From contig JAHDCE010000183.1 in assembly GCA_020630045.1 (NCBI GenBank), positions 1-7,604 on the forward strand: a stretch of DNA of 7,604 nucleotides, written 5' to 3'. The notes under the pieces were generated by a model. That model did no database searches. It was given only the letters and a program-made list of their open reading frames with translations, and was not told the DNA's origin. The stretch is from Saprospiraceae bacterium (lineage in GTDB: Bacteria; Bacteroidota; Bacteroidia; Chitinophagales; Saprospiraceae). Shown here piece by piece: positions 1 to 5,995 of the stretch. Numbering within the stretch: the stretch's first letter is position 1; every line of letters begins with the position of its first letter. Position numbers and translations under genes: made by a program.

Positions 1-1
1 T

Positions 2-241
2 TTGGACCACCTTTTTGTCCAGGACAAACGATACAAATTTTATAGTCACGGAAGCATGTTCGATATTCAAAATGATTCTGAAGAGACTTTGGATTTACTT
101 GGTGCTCAAGAAATCCCCGATGAAGTAAAACGTACTGCGAAGATGTTTCGGGACACCTTGGTGAAGTCCTTGGAAATTTCAAGGGAATACTACAAGAAAT
201 CGGATATTGAGATTTTTCCTTCCAAGGCGGATGTCAACTAA
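2..241 (+). CDS. Probable sulfatase, C-terminal end only (5'-truncated by window edge)
   Basis: The reading frame is open from the left edge to a TAA at 239-241, giving the last 79 residues of a longer protein; the true start lies outside the window. The early part reads VQDKRYKFYSHGSMFDIQND, followed by SEETLDLL. This matches the usual C-terminal pattern of type I sulfatases (alkaline phosphatase superfamily), in which an 'R-x-x-x-Y-K' strand is followed by 'G-x-x-F/Y-D-(L)-x-x-D-P-x-E-x-x-(N)-L'. The catalytic Cys/Ser-x-Pro-x-Arg motif and metal ligands lie in the missing N-terminal part, so activity cannot be judged. Family members hydrolyse sulfate esters, often on marine polysaccharides, and are normally exported. 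The tail after about residue 36 is helical and charged, as is common after this motif. A related alkaline-phosphatase-superfamily enzyme is the main alternative. The gene converges on the next one with a 16-base gap and no recognisable terminator between them. Confidence 0.6.
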   Translation: MDHLFVQDKRYKFYSHGSMFDIQNDSEETLDLLGAQEIPDEVKRTAKMFRDTLVKSLEISREYYKKSDIEIFPSKADVN

Positions 242-257
242 AAATCTGAGTCCTTTC

Positions 258-2201
258 TTACGGAATAACAATTCGTTTCGCCTCGGAAAATTTTTGACTT
301 TTTATAATTAAAAAATACAATCCTGAAGGATACTTTGAAAGGTCGAAAGTAGTGGTGTGAGGAAAGCTGATTTCCGAATCCATCTTGTTAAAAATCAATG
401 CTCCTTTTACATCCAATAATTGCCATTGAATGGTATGTGTACCTGTACCTTCTAATTGAACATGAACCTCCTTTTTATATTTATCCACCGGATTGGGGAA
501 CAATGTCGATTTGATATAAGGATGATTTTCCGATTGTTGTTGAGCGATCGGATTTCCGTTGTTGAATATTTGTTGCTGTTGGATAGCGACGGTCGTTTGG
601 ATGGTCGTATCGTTTGATATGGCGATAACGGGTGGTTGCTCATCCGGTTTTTTATGGGTTCGAATAGAAGATATGAATGCATCCGGATGACCATAAAAAT
701 GATTCGATTTTTCTTCGTCCAAATTCGGATGCCATGTTTTTCCTTTTATTTTTAATTTTCGGTCGCCGATTTTAGAAGGAACATCAATACCGCCGCCACA
801 GAATAGTAATCCGCCGGTGGCGACTTCCATTCTCAATGTGTGGTCAAAGTCTTTAACATGGAATCCTCCCATATTTTGTGTGGACAATATTTCCCCGGAA
901 GGAGAATAAGAAGCAATGAAATATCCTCTTAAATCATTTTTAAGTTCGGTTTTTTTCCCTTTGCCGTCAAGAATTTCCAAATCTTTCCAATAACTTCCGG
1001 AAATCCAAATATTACCGGATGAATCGATTTCCAACTCTCCGGGTAAATCTTTGTTGGGACTGCTGATTTCGGATATCCATTCCAGCTCTTCTTTCACATT
1101 AAATTTAGTCAAATAGAAGTCGTAATCACGTGCTTTATATTCTTTTCCATTTAGTACCAGTCGGTTGGTTTGTGGGATAGAACTGTAATTTTTCCATGAC
1201 TTGATAATACAATAAGTATTCCCTTGATTGTCATGTTTTCGTTTATAGATCCGTCCGGTTTCCAGCTTTGGCACAAAGTCCCTGACTCCGGTTAATTCCC
1301 CATGCGTATTGATGGTAAATATTCGTCGAAACATTTCATCCGATTCATCTTTTAAATCAAATTCTTGTCCTAGGGTATTTTTTAATTCTATGGATTTGAA
1401 ATGTAATATTCTTATTGAAATATTACCCTTTTCGTCAACGGTCATGTCTTTGGGCGATGCGTTTCCTTTTCCACCATAAAATACCCATTCTTCATCGCCT
1501 TCCGGCGAATATTTTATGAAAATAAAATGCAGATAGGTAATGGACTGTGGCAGGATGATATGCTGGTCGAATGCGATGGTGCTGCTGTGGCAATGTGCCC
1601 TTACATAAATATTGTTTTCCGCATCCGTCTGCGCTTCAAAAAATACGGAGTTGTCCCTGCTCAATGCTTTTCGTATCCATTTCAATTTACCTTTCGAATC
1701 ATACTTGGCGATGAATGAACTCAGTGGCATTTTCCGTCGGTATTCTTCCGAAATCAATCCCGGTATGGTATCCGTTTTTCCACCGATGGAATGGAATATC
1801 GCTTTGCCCCGATAATTTCCGGTAATGATAATATCCCCTTTGTTATCTACATGAGTGTCCCAGATATGAATGCCTTTTTCTGCTTCCAAATTCAACATCC
1901 ATTGTACGTTGCCGAGTGTGTCGTATTGGGATAGGAATGCCGATCCCCAACCATAAATATAGTTCATGTCTTTTTCTTCCTTGGTGATATGATTACCGTC
2001 GCGACTTTCCATTCTTATTCCACTTTTGGGCGTAAAAAATCCGGAAACGATCATGCTGCCATCCGGATGTGCGGCGATGTCGGATATTCCCTCGGAGATG
2101 TCACTATCTATTTTTTGTACCCAATTGACAGGTTGGGAGTATATGGATAAAGGAAGGTTTAATATTGCAATAAGAATAAAAGGAAAAGTAAAATATTTCA
2201 T
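258..2201 (-). CDS. Secreted repeat protein with T9SS type A C-terminal sorting domain
   Basis: The product is 647 residues, exported through Sec and then probably through the type IX secretion system to the cell surface or medium. Residues 1-22 form a signal peptide (short basic start, hydrophobic FPFILIAILNLPLSI, likely cleavage near YS-Q). Residues about 30-515 hold roughly six degenerate repeats with the pattern 'aFIaKYd..G.l.W......D..GNiyitG', for example near 87-130, 162-202, 225-265, 361-403 and 427-470. This resembles the SBBP/beta-propeller repeats common in Bacteroidota secreted proteins. A Gln-rich linker (about 534-557) leads to the sorting domain at about 565-647, which shows the hallmark FPNPV, a central LLDVKGALIF strand, and a terminal SGLYFLIIKS...KRIVIP. 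No catalytic motif is visible, so the function is unknown; an adhesive or binding role is inference. The ATG overlaps the stop of the upstream nitrilase gene as ATGA, which suggests co-transcription and translational coupling. Confidence 0.88.
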   Translation of the reverse strand: MKYFTFPFILIAILNLPLSIYSQPVNWVQKIDSDISEGISDIAAHPDGSMIVSGFFTPKSGIRMESRDGNHITKEEKDMNYIYGWGSAFLSQYDTLGNVQWMLNLEAEKGIHIWDTHVDNKGDIIITGNYRGKAIFHSIGGKTDTIPGLISEEYRRKMPLSSFIAKYDSKGKLKWIRKALSRDNSVFFEAQTDAENNIYVRAHCHSSTIAFDQHIILPQSITYLHFIFIKYSPEGDEEWVFYGGKGNASPKDMTVDEKGNISIRILHFKSIELKNTLGQEFDLKDESDEMFRRIFTINTHGELTGVRDFVPKLETGRIYKRKHDNQGNTYCIIKSWKNYSSIPQTNRLVLNGKEYKARDYDFYLTKFNVKEELEWISEISSPNKDLPGELEIDSSGNIWISGSYWKDLEILDGKGKKTELKNDLRGYFIASYSPSGEILSTQNMGGFHVKDFDHTLRMEVATGGLLFCGGGIDVPSKIGDRKLKIKGKTWHPNLDEEKSNHFYGHPDAFISSIRTHKKPDEQPPVIAISNDTTIQTTVAIQQQQIFNNGNPIAQQQSENHPYIKSTLFPNPVDKYKKEVHVQLEGTGTHTIQWQLLDVKGALIFNKMDSEISFPHTTTFDLSKYPSGLYFLIIKSQKFSEAKRIVIP

Positions 2202-3145
2202 GATTTGAATTTCAAATTCGTTTGACGTTTCGTGTCGAGCTGCAATTGCAAAACATCCGGTCTGGAATAATGTCCGGTCGGGTCGAAATTGTGTCTTTCA
2301 CGTAAGACATGTCCGTAATCCAATGTCGCTGTGAATAGCTTTTCTTTTTCCGCTTGAGGTTCAATGATCCAGGAGCCGTCAGGTGCGGCGATACATGAAC
2401 CTCCATTGGAAATCCAACCTTCACTCCCTTTCTTGATGCGCTTATGGTGGGGAATGTCCGATGTGATGTCTTTTTTGTGTAATAAACCACAAACAGAGAT
2501 GACGAATGATCGCGACTCCAAGGCGATGAATCTTGTGATATCGGGCGTATTGTGCATGCCGCCCGGCCATATGGCCACATGAAGATTTTCTCCTTGTGCG
2601 TATAGTGATGTTCGTGCAAGCGGCATCCAGTTTTCCCAACAGTTGAGCGCTCCTAGGGTAAAAGGGCCGATAGGGTGGGTTCGAAGCCCATTTCCATCTC
2701 CGATGGACCAGCAAAGACGTTCCTCATGTGTAGGCATGAGTTTCCTATGGGCTGAACCGATTTCTCCTTGGTTGTTGATATAAACCGCCGTACAATAGAC
2801 GCTGTGTCCGCCTCTTTCGAGAGGACGTTCGACGATACCCAGAACTGTTGAAATATTTTTATCCTTACAAACTTCTTGAATGTCTTTTAAATCTCCATTT
2901 TCTATACATATCGCTTGGGATACATAGTGTGCATATATTTCTTTTTGTATCGGGTCGTTGAAATTCGCCCCATTGGTACGCTCTATCCAGAAAGGATATC
3001 CCGGCAGGAACGTTTCTCCGAATACGATTAATCCGCAATTCTTTTTTGCAGCTTTTTTGATGTAAGAAATGACCCTTTCCGTCGTTGCTTTTTTATTGAG
3101 CCAAACGGGAGCAGTTTGTGCGATTCCAACTTTCAATGTTTTCAT
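2198..3145 (-). CDS. Nitrilase (carbon-nitrogen hydrolase superfamily)
   Basis: The 315-residue product is close to the usual length of the family and looks intact. The catalytic triad is visible: Glu44 in VFGETFLPGYP, Lys135 in HRKLMPTHEER, and Cys169 in GALNCWENWMPL. The conserved second Glu lies in the PTHEER segment (141-142). The CWEN...PLARTSLYAQGE context, HVAIWPG at about 189-195, an ITRFIALESRSFVIS segment and the late GHYSRPDVL motif (291-299) are typical of true nitrilases (branch 1) rather than of omega-amidases, NAD synthetase domains or beta-ureidopropionases. Family members convert an organic nitrile to a carboxylic acid and ammonia in the cytoplasm, usually as spiral oligomers; some also release amides. 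The substrate cannot be read from sequence. There is no signal peptide. The gene is first in a minus-strand pair and shares an ATGA overlap with the T9SS-protein gene. Its start lies 28 bases from the divergent lipoprotein gene, so its promoter must overlap that gene. Confidence 0.92.
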   Translation of the reverse strand: MKTLKVGIAQTAPVWLNKKATTERVISYIKKAAKKNCGLIVFGETFLPGYPFWIERTNGANFNDPIQKEIYAHYVSQAICIENGDLKDIQEVCKDKNISTVLGIVERPLERGGHSVYCTAVYINNQGEIGSAHRKLMPTHEERLCWSIGDGNGLRTHPIGPFTLGALNCWENWMPLARTSLYAQGENLHVAIWPGGMHNTPDITRFIALESRSFVISVCGLLHKKDITSDIPHHKRIKKGSEGWISNGGSCIAAPDGSWIIEPQAEKEKLFTATLDYGHVLRERHNFDPTGHYSRPDVLQLQLDTKRQTNLKFKS

Positions 3146-3173
3146 ATATCTTCGTTTACAAAATCAAGATAGT

Positions 3174-3683
3174 ATGAAATATCTATTCCCCTTGTTATTT
3201 GTGTTTTTTTTAGCGGCATGCGGCGGCGGTTCGACCGAGTCCCAAAATGAGAATGTACAAACCACTCCGATGGGCGTTTCGATTCCGGTAATGAAAACAG
3301 ACAAGGCCCGTAAGGCTCGTTTGCGATTTGATTTGACAGAGGTTATCCGAAAAAAAGATCGGGTTTCATTTGTAATCTTAGTGTCGAACAACAACGACGC
3401 CGGACAAATCCAATATTACAAAAGTGAAATGGCATTGACGGATGGAAATGGGTATATCTTCAAACCCACTGCGGCCAGTATAGAAAATAAAAATCAATTC
3501 GCCGATGATGCTTTAGTCGATGTTGCAGAAGATGCAAAAATCAAAACTTTGATAGAGTTCGAGGATCTCAGGGATGATACGGAAGTGGGGCAACTGTTTT
3601 TTAAAGGAGAAATTTTCCGGGAAGGAAAAAAGAATAGACCTTTTGAGGCGAAGTTCAAGGATATTCCCCTCAAGGGGAAATAA
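3174..3683 (+). CDS. Small lipoprotein of unknown function
   Basis: The 169-residue product begins MKYLFPLLFVFFLAAC, a type II signal peptide with a lipobox (F-L-A-A|C) and modified Cys16 followed by GGGS. This predicts a lipid-anchored envelope protein. The frame is open upstream to 3069, but the ATG at 3174 is chosen because it places the signal peptide at the N-terminus and avoids a long overlap with the divergent nitrilase gene. After a polar linker (17-40), residues about 45-165 alternate hydrophobic and polar residues in a pattern that looks like a beta-sandwich: a strand near VSFVILVSNNN, then MALTDGNGYIFKP, then KTLIEFEDLRDD and GQLFFKGEIF. This is reminiscent of the DUF4352-type immunoglobulin-like lipoprotein domain, but that likeness is weak and not assigned. 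No enzymatic motif is visible. The last codons lie in a small hairpin (3664-3679), and the stop codon abuts a repeat element. Confidence 0.82.
   Translation: MKYLFPLLFVFFLAACGGGSTESQNENVQTTPMGVSIPVMKTDKARKARLRFDLTEVIRKKDRVSFVILVSNNNDAGQIQYYKSEMALTDGNGYIFKPTAASIENKNQFADDALVDVAEDAKIKTLIEFEDLRDDTEVGQLFFKGEIFREGKKNRPFEAKFKDIPLKGK
3664..3679. other. Small hairpin at the 3' end of the lipoprotein gene
   Basis: TTCCCC (3664-3669) and GGGGAA (3674-3679) form a perfect 6-bp stem with a TCAA tetraloop, covering the codons just before the TAA at 3681-3683. The bases after it are AT-rich but not a clean T-run, so it is at best a weak terminator or mRNA 3'-end stabiliser. It may also simply reflect the coding sequence. 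Confidence 0.35.
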
Positions 3684-3873
3684 TTACTTTTGGACGGGTA
3701 CTTAATACACTTTAAACAAAATAATATTAAATTTTGAAAACATCTTTCGTCCTGACTCCGCTTCACGTTCTCGCCATGATAGCTAGGGCTATCAGGCTCC
3801 GAGCGCTCATTGATTCATGACAAAATCTTGTTCCCAATTCTTTAACTTACTTTGTTTACAGTGTACTTAAGCA
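3683..3873. repeat. REP-like inverted-repeat intergenic element, copy 1
   Basis: This non-coding stretch has three parts. First, 3683-3704 is a 22-base motif ending GGTACTTA, matching 20 of 22 bases at 7578-7599 and 19 of 22 on the opposite strand at 7431-7452. Second, long imperfect inverted arms run from about 3699-3736 and 3821-3873: TACACTTTAAACAAA on the left pairs with the complement of TTTGTTTACAGTGTA on the right, and ATTTTG (3731-3736) pairs with CAAAAT (3821-3826). Third, the centre holds a hairpin at 3778-3793. The centre resembles copy 2 in order and spacing: a TTCGT block, a TAGCTA-x-GGCTA-y-CAG hairpin, then TCCG-x-GC. Such bulged palindromes recall REP sequences mobilised by REP-associated tyrosine transposases (TnpA-REP), which are known in Bacteroidota; no transposase is present here, so that link is inference. 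Confidence 0.7.
3778..3793. repeat. Central hairpin of REP-like element 1
   Basis: GATAGC (3778-3783) pairs with GCTATC (3788-3793) around a TAGG loop. One further T-A pair extends it, and an imperfect outer stem follows (CTCG at 3770-3773 with CGAG at 3799-3802, via bulges). The bulged outer stem is typical of REP-type palindromes. Confidence 0.65.
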
Positions 3874-3876
3874 CAA

Positions 3877-3911
3877 AAAACGGCGACGCTCGGGAGTGGC
3901 GTCGCCGTTTT
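3877..3911 (-). terminator. Intrinsic terminator of the OmpA-family gene
   Basis: A perfect 13-bp stem is formed by 3877-3889 (AAAACGGCGACGC) and 3899-3911, with a 9-base loop. Read on the minus strand it is GC-rich, is followed by a run of six T residues, and starts 9 bases after the stop codon of the OmpA-family gene. That makes it a classical rho-independent terminator for that gene. The plus-strand exit also has four Ts, so it could act in both directions and end transcription from the lipoprotein gene as well. Confidence 0.9.
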
Positions 3912-3920
3912 AAAAAACTA

Positions 3921-5669
3921 TTATTCGAGAATGACAATTTCTACCCTTCGGTTCATTGCCCGCTCTTCGGAAGTTTTGGGTCTCGGGTAAATCATTTTTG
4001 AATTACCATACCCTTTATATTTTAAGCGCGATTTATCAATGCCGTGTTGCTCCAGATAATCTGAAACGGCTTTCGCTCTGTTTTTAGATAATTCCCACTG
4101 GTCTTTATTTAATTCACGAGGACTGATGAAGGGAACGTTGATATGACCCCCGACTTCTATCCGGACATCAGGATTTTCATCCAATGCCTTTTTCAACTTC
4201 TTTAATTCCAATAAGGAAGCCGGAAGGATTTTAGCACTTCCATTTTGGAATTTCAATTCCTTTAAATGGATGGTTTGTCCCGGTCGGAGTGGTGTCATAG
4301 AGATTTCTACTCCATTCAAATCCATTCCGCTATCCACGCTTTGATAAAAATAACCCGGTGCGTAAATATTGATTTTACCTTCAGTGATTTCATCTTTCGG
4401 AATTTCAATCCAACCGTTTTCATCACTTTTTAAAGGTTGATTTCCTCTTTCCGTCGGGATTTCAATGGTTACCTGTATAGGTGTACCGGTTTCTTTATCT
4501 ACGAACAAGATTCCATTGTCAAGAGACGCTTTTACCTTTTTTTCTAAAACCGTTTCGTTTTCATTGTTTTTAAAAGTTTCCGGTTTTTCCGGAAATGCTT
4601 TTTTCTCAACCGTGATTTCATTCAAAGGCGCAGCTTCGCGTTTTTCCTCGACTTCCGGTTCGGGAGTCGGTTCATCAAGAACCGGTTGTTCTTCCATATC
4701 GGCCAATTCTTCTTCGACGACCGGTTCTTCTTCCTGAACATCATACAAGCTATTCAAAGCAACAGGAAATATTCTGTTCTCCGCACTGAAATTCATTTCG
4801 TCAGGTAGTAAATCCGGTTGACTAGAAGCCATGAATTCCATATCCGGAGTGGCTTCCCGTTGTTTGAATTCAGTAGGCGTTTTATCTGAGGATTCGTTTT
4901 CGACGATTTCCAATTCAGGTTCAGAAATTACGGGTTCAATCGATTCGATGTTCGATTTTTGGATGAAATCCAGTTCCACAATTTCTTTTTCTTCCTTTTT
5001 AACCTCAATAGATTGACTAGGAGAAACTACTTCTTTTTTGGTGAAAATAGGAGCCTCTTTCGCAGGAGTTTTTATTTCCTCTTTTGAAAGTTGGGGAACA
5101 GGCTGAACTTCTTCCTCTATCTTTTTTTCAGTTTGGATTGGAGCAGGTGCCGGTGCTTTTTCAACCACAGGCATTTTCAGTTCTTTAAATTGAAGATTGA
5201 AAGGAGCTTTTTCTTCCTGTTTGACCCTTTCGATGACTCGAATCGTAGCTCGTCTGTTCTTTTTTCTGGATTCGTCAGAAAAATTACTGACAATCGGATC
5301 GTCTTCACCCATCCAATTCAAATGGATTTGATGTTCAGGAACACCTTTATCCATAAGGTATTTGGCAATTGCCATGGCCCTTAGTCTGGATATCTTGAGA
5401 TTGATATCCGGCGAACCCACATTGTCCGTATGCGCGGTGACACTGATGTAAAGCTTCGGTTTTCCGATGACTTGGCGTGCGAATTCATTCAACGACCGTT
5501 TATATCTAGAATCAGGTCGAGTCTTGTTGAATCCGAATAAGACATCTTTTTCTTTCAGTTGGACAAAGCGTTCCTTGTAGGAAGGCGCTTCGTGCCCTTT
5601 TGCCTTGTACTTTCCGAATACCAATAGGAATGCAATGGCAAAAAGGATGCTTAATCCCCTTGTTCTCAT
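3921..5669 (-). CDS. OmpA-family envelope protein with two OmpA domains and a central Glu/Pro-rich region
   Basis: The ATG at 5667-5669 gives 582 residues. A TTG three codons further upstream is the only reason for a longer call; the ATG is preferred because the MRTRG basic start then leads directly into the hydrophobic signal segment LSILFAIAFLLVF. No lipobox is seen. Residues about 38-148 form an OmpA-like peptidoglycan-binding domain with intact key residues: Asp82 in AHTDNVG, Arg97 in SRLRA and a late KNRRATIRVI. Residues 150-380 are a low-complexity Glu/Pro/Lys/Val linker. Residues about 384-462 (ILFVDKETGTPIQVTIEI through APGYFYQ) resemble a carboxypeptidase-regulatory-like beta-sandwich. 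Residues about 468-582 form a second OmpA-like domain (LKFQNGSAKILPASLLEL, RLKYKGYGNS, MNRRVEIVIL), but GHIN replaces GHTD, so the binding Asp is Asn511, while Arg531 is kept. There is no beta-barrel. The protein probably sits in the periplasm and tethers the envelope to peptidoglycan. The gene is monocistronic, with its own terminator. Confidence 0.88.
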   Translation of the reverse strand: MRTRGLSILFAIAFLLVFGKYKAKGHEAPSYKERFVQLKEKDVLFGFNKTRPDSRYKRSLNEFARQVIGKPKLYISVTAHTDNVGSPDINLKISRLRAMAIAKYLMDKGVPEHQIHLNWMGEDDPIVSNFSDESRKKNRRATIRVIERVKQEEKAPFNLQFKELKMPVVEKAPAPAPIQTEKKIEEEVQPVPQLSKEEIKTPAKEAPIFTKKEVVSPSQSIEVKKEEKEIVELDFIQKSNIESIEPVISEPELEIVENESSDKTPTEFKQREATPDMEFMASSQPDLLPDEMNFSAENRIFPVALNSLYDVQEEEPVVEEELADMEEQPVLDEPTPEPEVEEKREAAPLNEITVEKKAFPEKPETFKNNENETVLEKKVKASLDNGILFVDKETGTPIQVTIEIPTERGNQPLKSDENGWIEIPKDEITEGKINIYAPGYFYQSVDSGMDLNGVEISMTPLRPGQTIHLKELKFQNGSAKILPASLLELKKLKKALDENPDVRIEVGGHINVPFISPRELNKDQWELSKNRAKAVSDYLEQHGIDKSRLKYKGYGNSKMIYPRPKTSEERAMNRRVEIVILE

Positions 5670-5695
5670 AGTATGCAATATTTAAAAACTTAACT

Positions 5696-5724
5696 TGCTC
5701 CCAAGTTCCCTCTTCCTGGGAGCA
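5696..5724 (-). other. Hairpin in the probable 5' leader of the OmpA-family gene
   Basis: TGCTCCCA (5696-5703) pairs perfectly with TGGGAGCA (5717-5724), giving an 8-bp stem with a 13-base loop, 26 bases before the ATG of the OmpA-family gene. On the minus strand a short T-run follows about 8 bases later, so it might act as a leader attenuator or as an mRNA-stabilising stem. It is too far from the start to mask it directly. Confidence 0.45.
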
Positions 5725-5866
5725 CTCGCATCATCCAAATGTGTGATGATGTGACATGATGTTTATCAGGTTCTAGAAATATTTTTCAATATGATTCCTT
5801 GATTCCACATCTATTATTAACCCTTTGTTGTTATCACATCATGTCCTAGTGACATGGAATGATAAT

Positions 5867-5874
5867 TAATTTTG
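5867..5874 (+). promoter_or_regulatory. Candidate Bacteroidota -7 promoter element for the MATE gene
   Basis: TAATTTTG matches the Bacteroidota housekeeping -7 consensus TAnnTTTG exactly and would start transcription roughly 110-115 bases before the MATE ATG. The partner -33 TTTG is not at the expected distance (the nearest clear TTTG, 5824-5827, is too far upstream), so this is a tentative call. In AT-rich DNA such an octamer can arise by chance. Confidence 0.3.
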
Positions 5875-5995
5875 GTTTTCTCTGTAAAGAGTTAGAAGAA
5901 ATGCTTCATTCCAATAAACATACATATAGGAATTCTATTCAATCATCATACCAAATTTTGTGAAAGGGGAGAATATTCATTCCTTTGCCTCCTAA

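Larger units (their letters stand above)
5670..5995. promoter_or_regulatory. Divergent intergenic region between the OmpA-family and MATE genes
   Basis: These 326 bases hold no credible gene and must carry the promoters of both flanking genes. Visible structure includes a hairpin at 5696-5724 and a second small one at 5729-5751 (CATCATC with GATGATG). There is also a set of related sites: GACATGATGT at 5753-5762 is the exact inverse of ACATCATGTC at 5836-5845, and CATGTC at 5840-5845 also pairs with GACATG at 5851-5856. TGACATG recurs as a direct repeat at 5752-5758 and 5850-5856. These could be operator half-sites, but that is inference. The remaining stretch (about 5881-5995) is AT-rich, with no structure I can support. 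Confidence 0.5.

Noticed and set aside
2212..2714. Open frames on both strands inside the nitrilase gene (2212-2619 minus, 2442-2714 minus, 2364-2582 plus)
   Set aside because: The translations are low in family-like features and overlap a gene whose catalytic motifs are all intact in its own frame.
3069..3173. A longer N-terminal extension of the lipoprotein frame, starting at 3069
   Set aside because: It would overlap the nitrilase gene antisense by about 77 bases and bury the clear lipoprotein signal peptide that begins at 3174.
3690..3911. Possible structured small RNA or riboswitch between the lipoprotein and OmpA-family genes
   Set aside because: The structure is explained by a REP-like element plus a canonical terminator, and lies at the 3' ends of both genes rather than in a leader.
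4465..5384. Ser/Phe-rich open frames antisense to the OmpA-family gene
   Set aside because: They are the complement of the Glu/Lys-rich linker codons, which yields Ser/Phe-rich translations with few stops; there is no start context or domain.
5670..5678. TTG start for the OmpA-family gene three codons upstream
   Set aside because: The codon is TTG, and an ATG at 5667-5669 gives a standard signal peptide; the extra residues add nothing recognisable.
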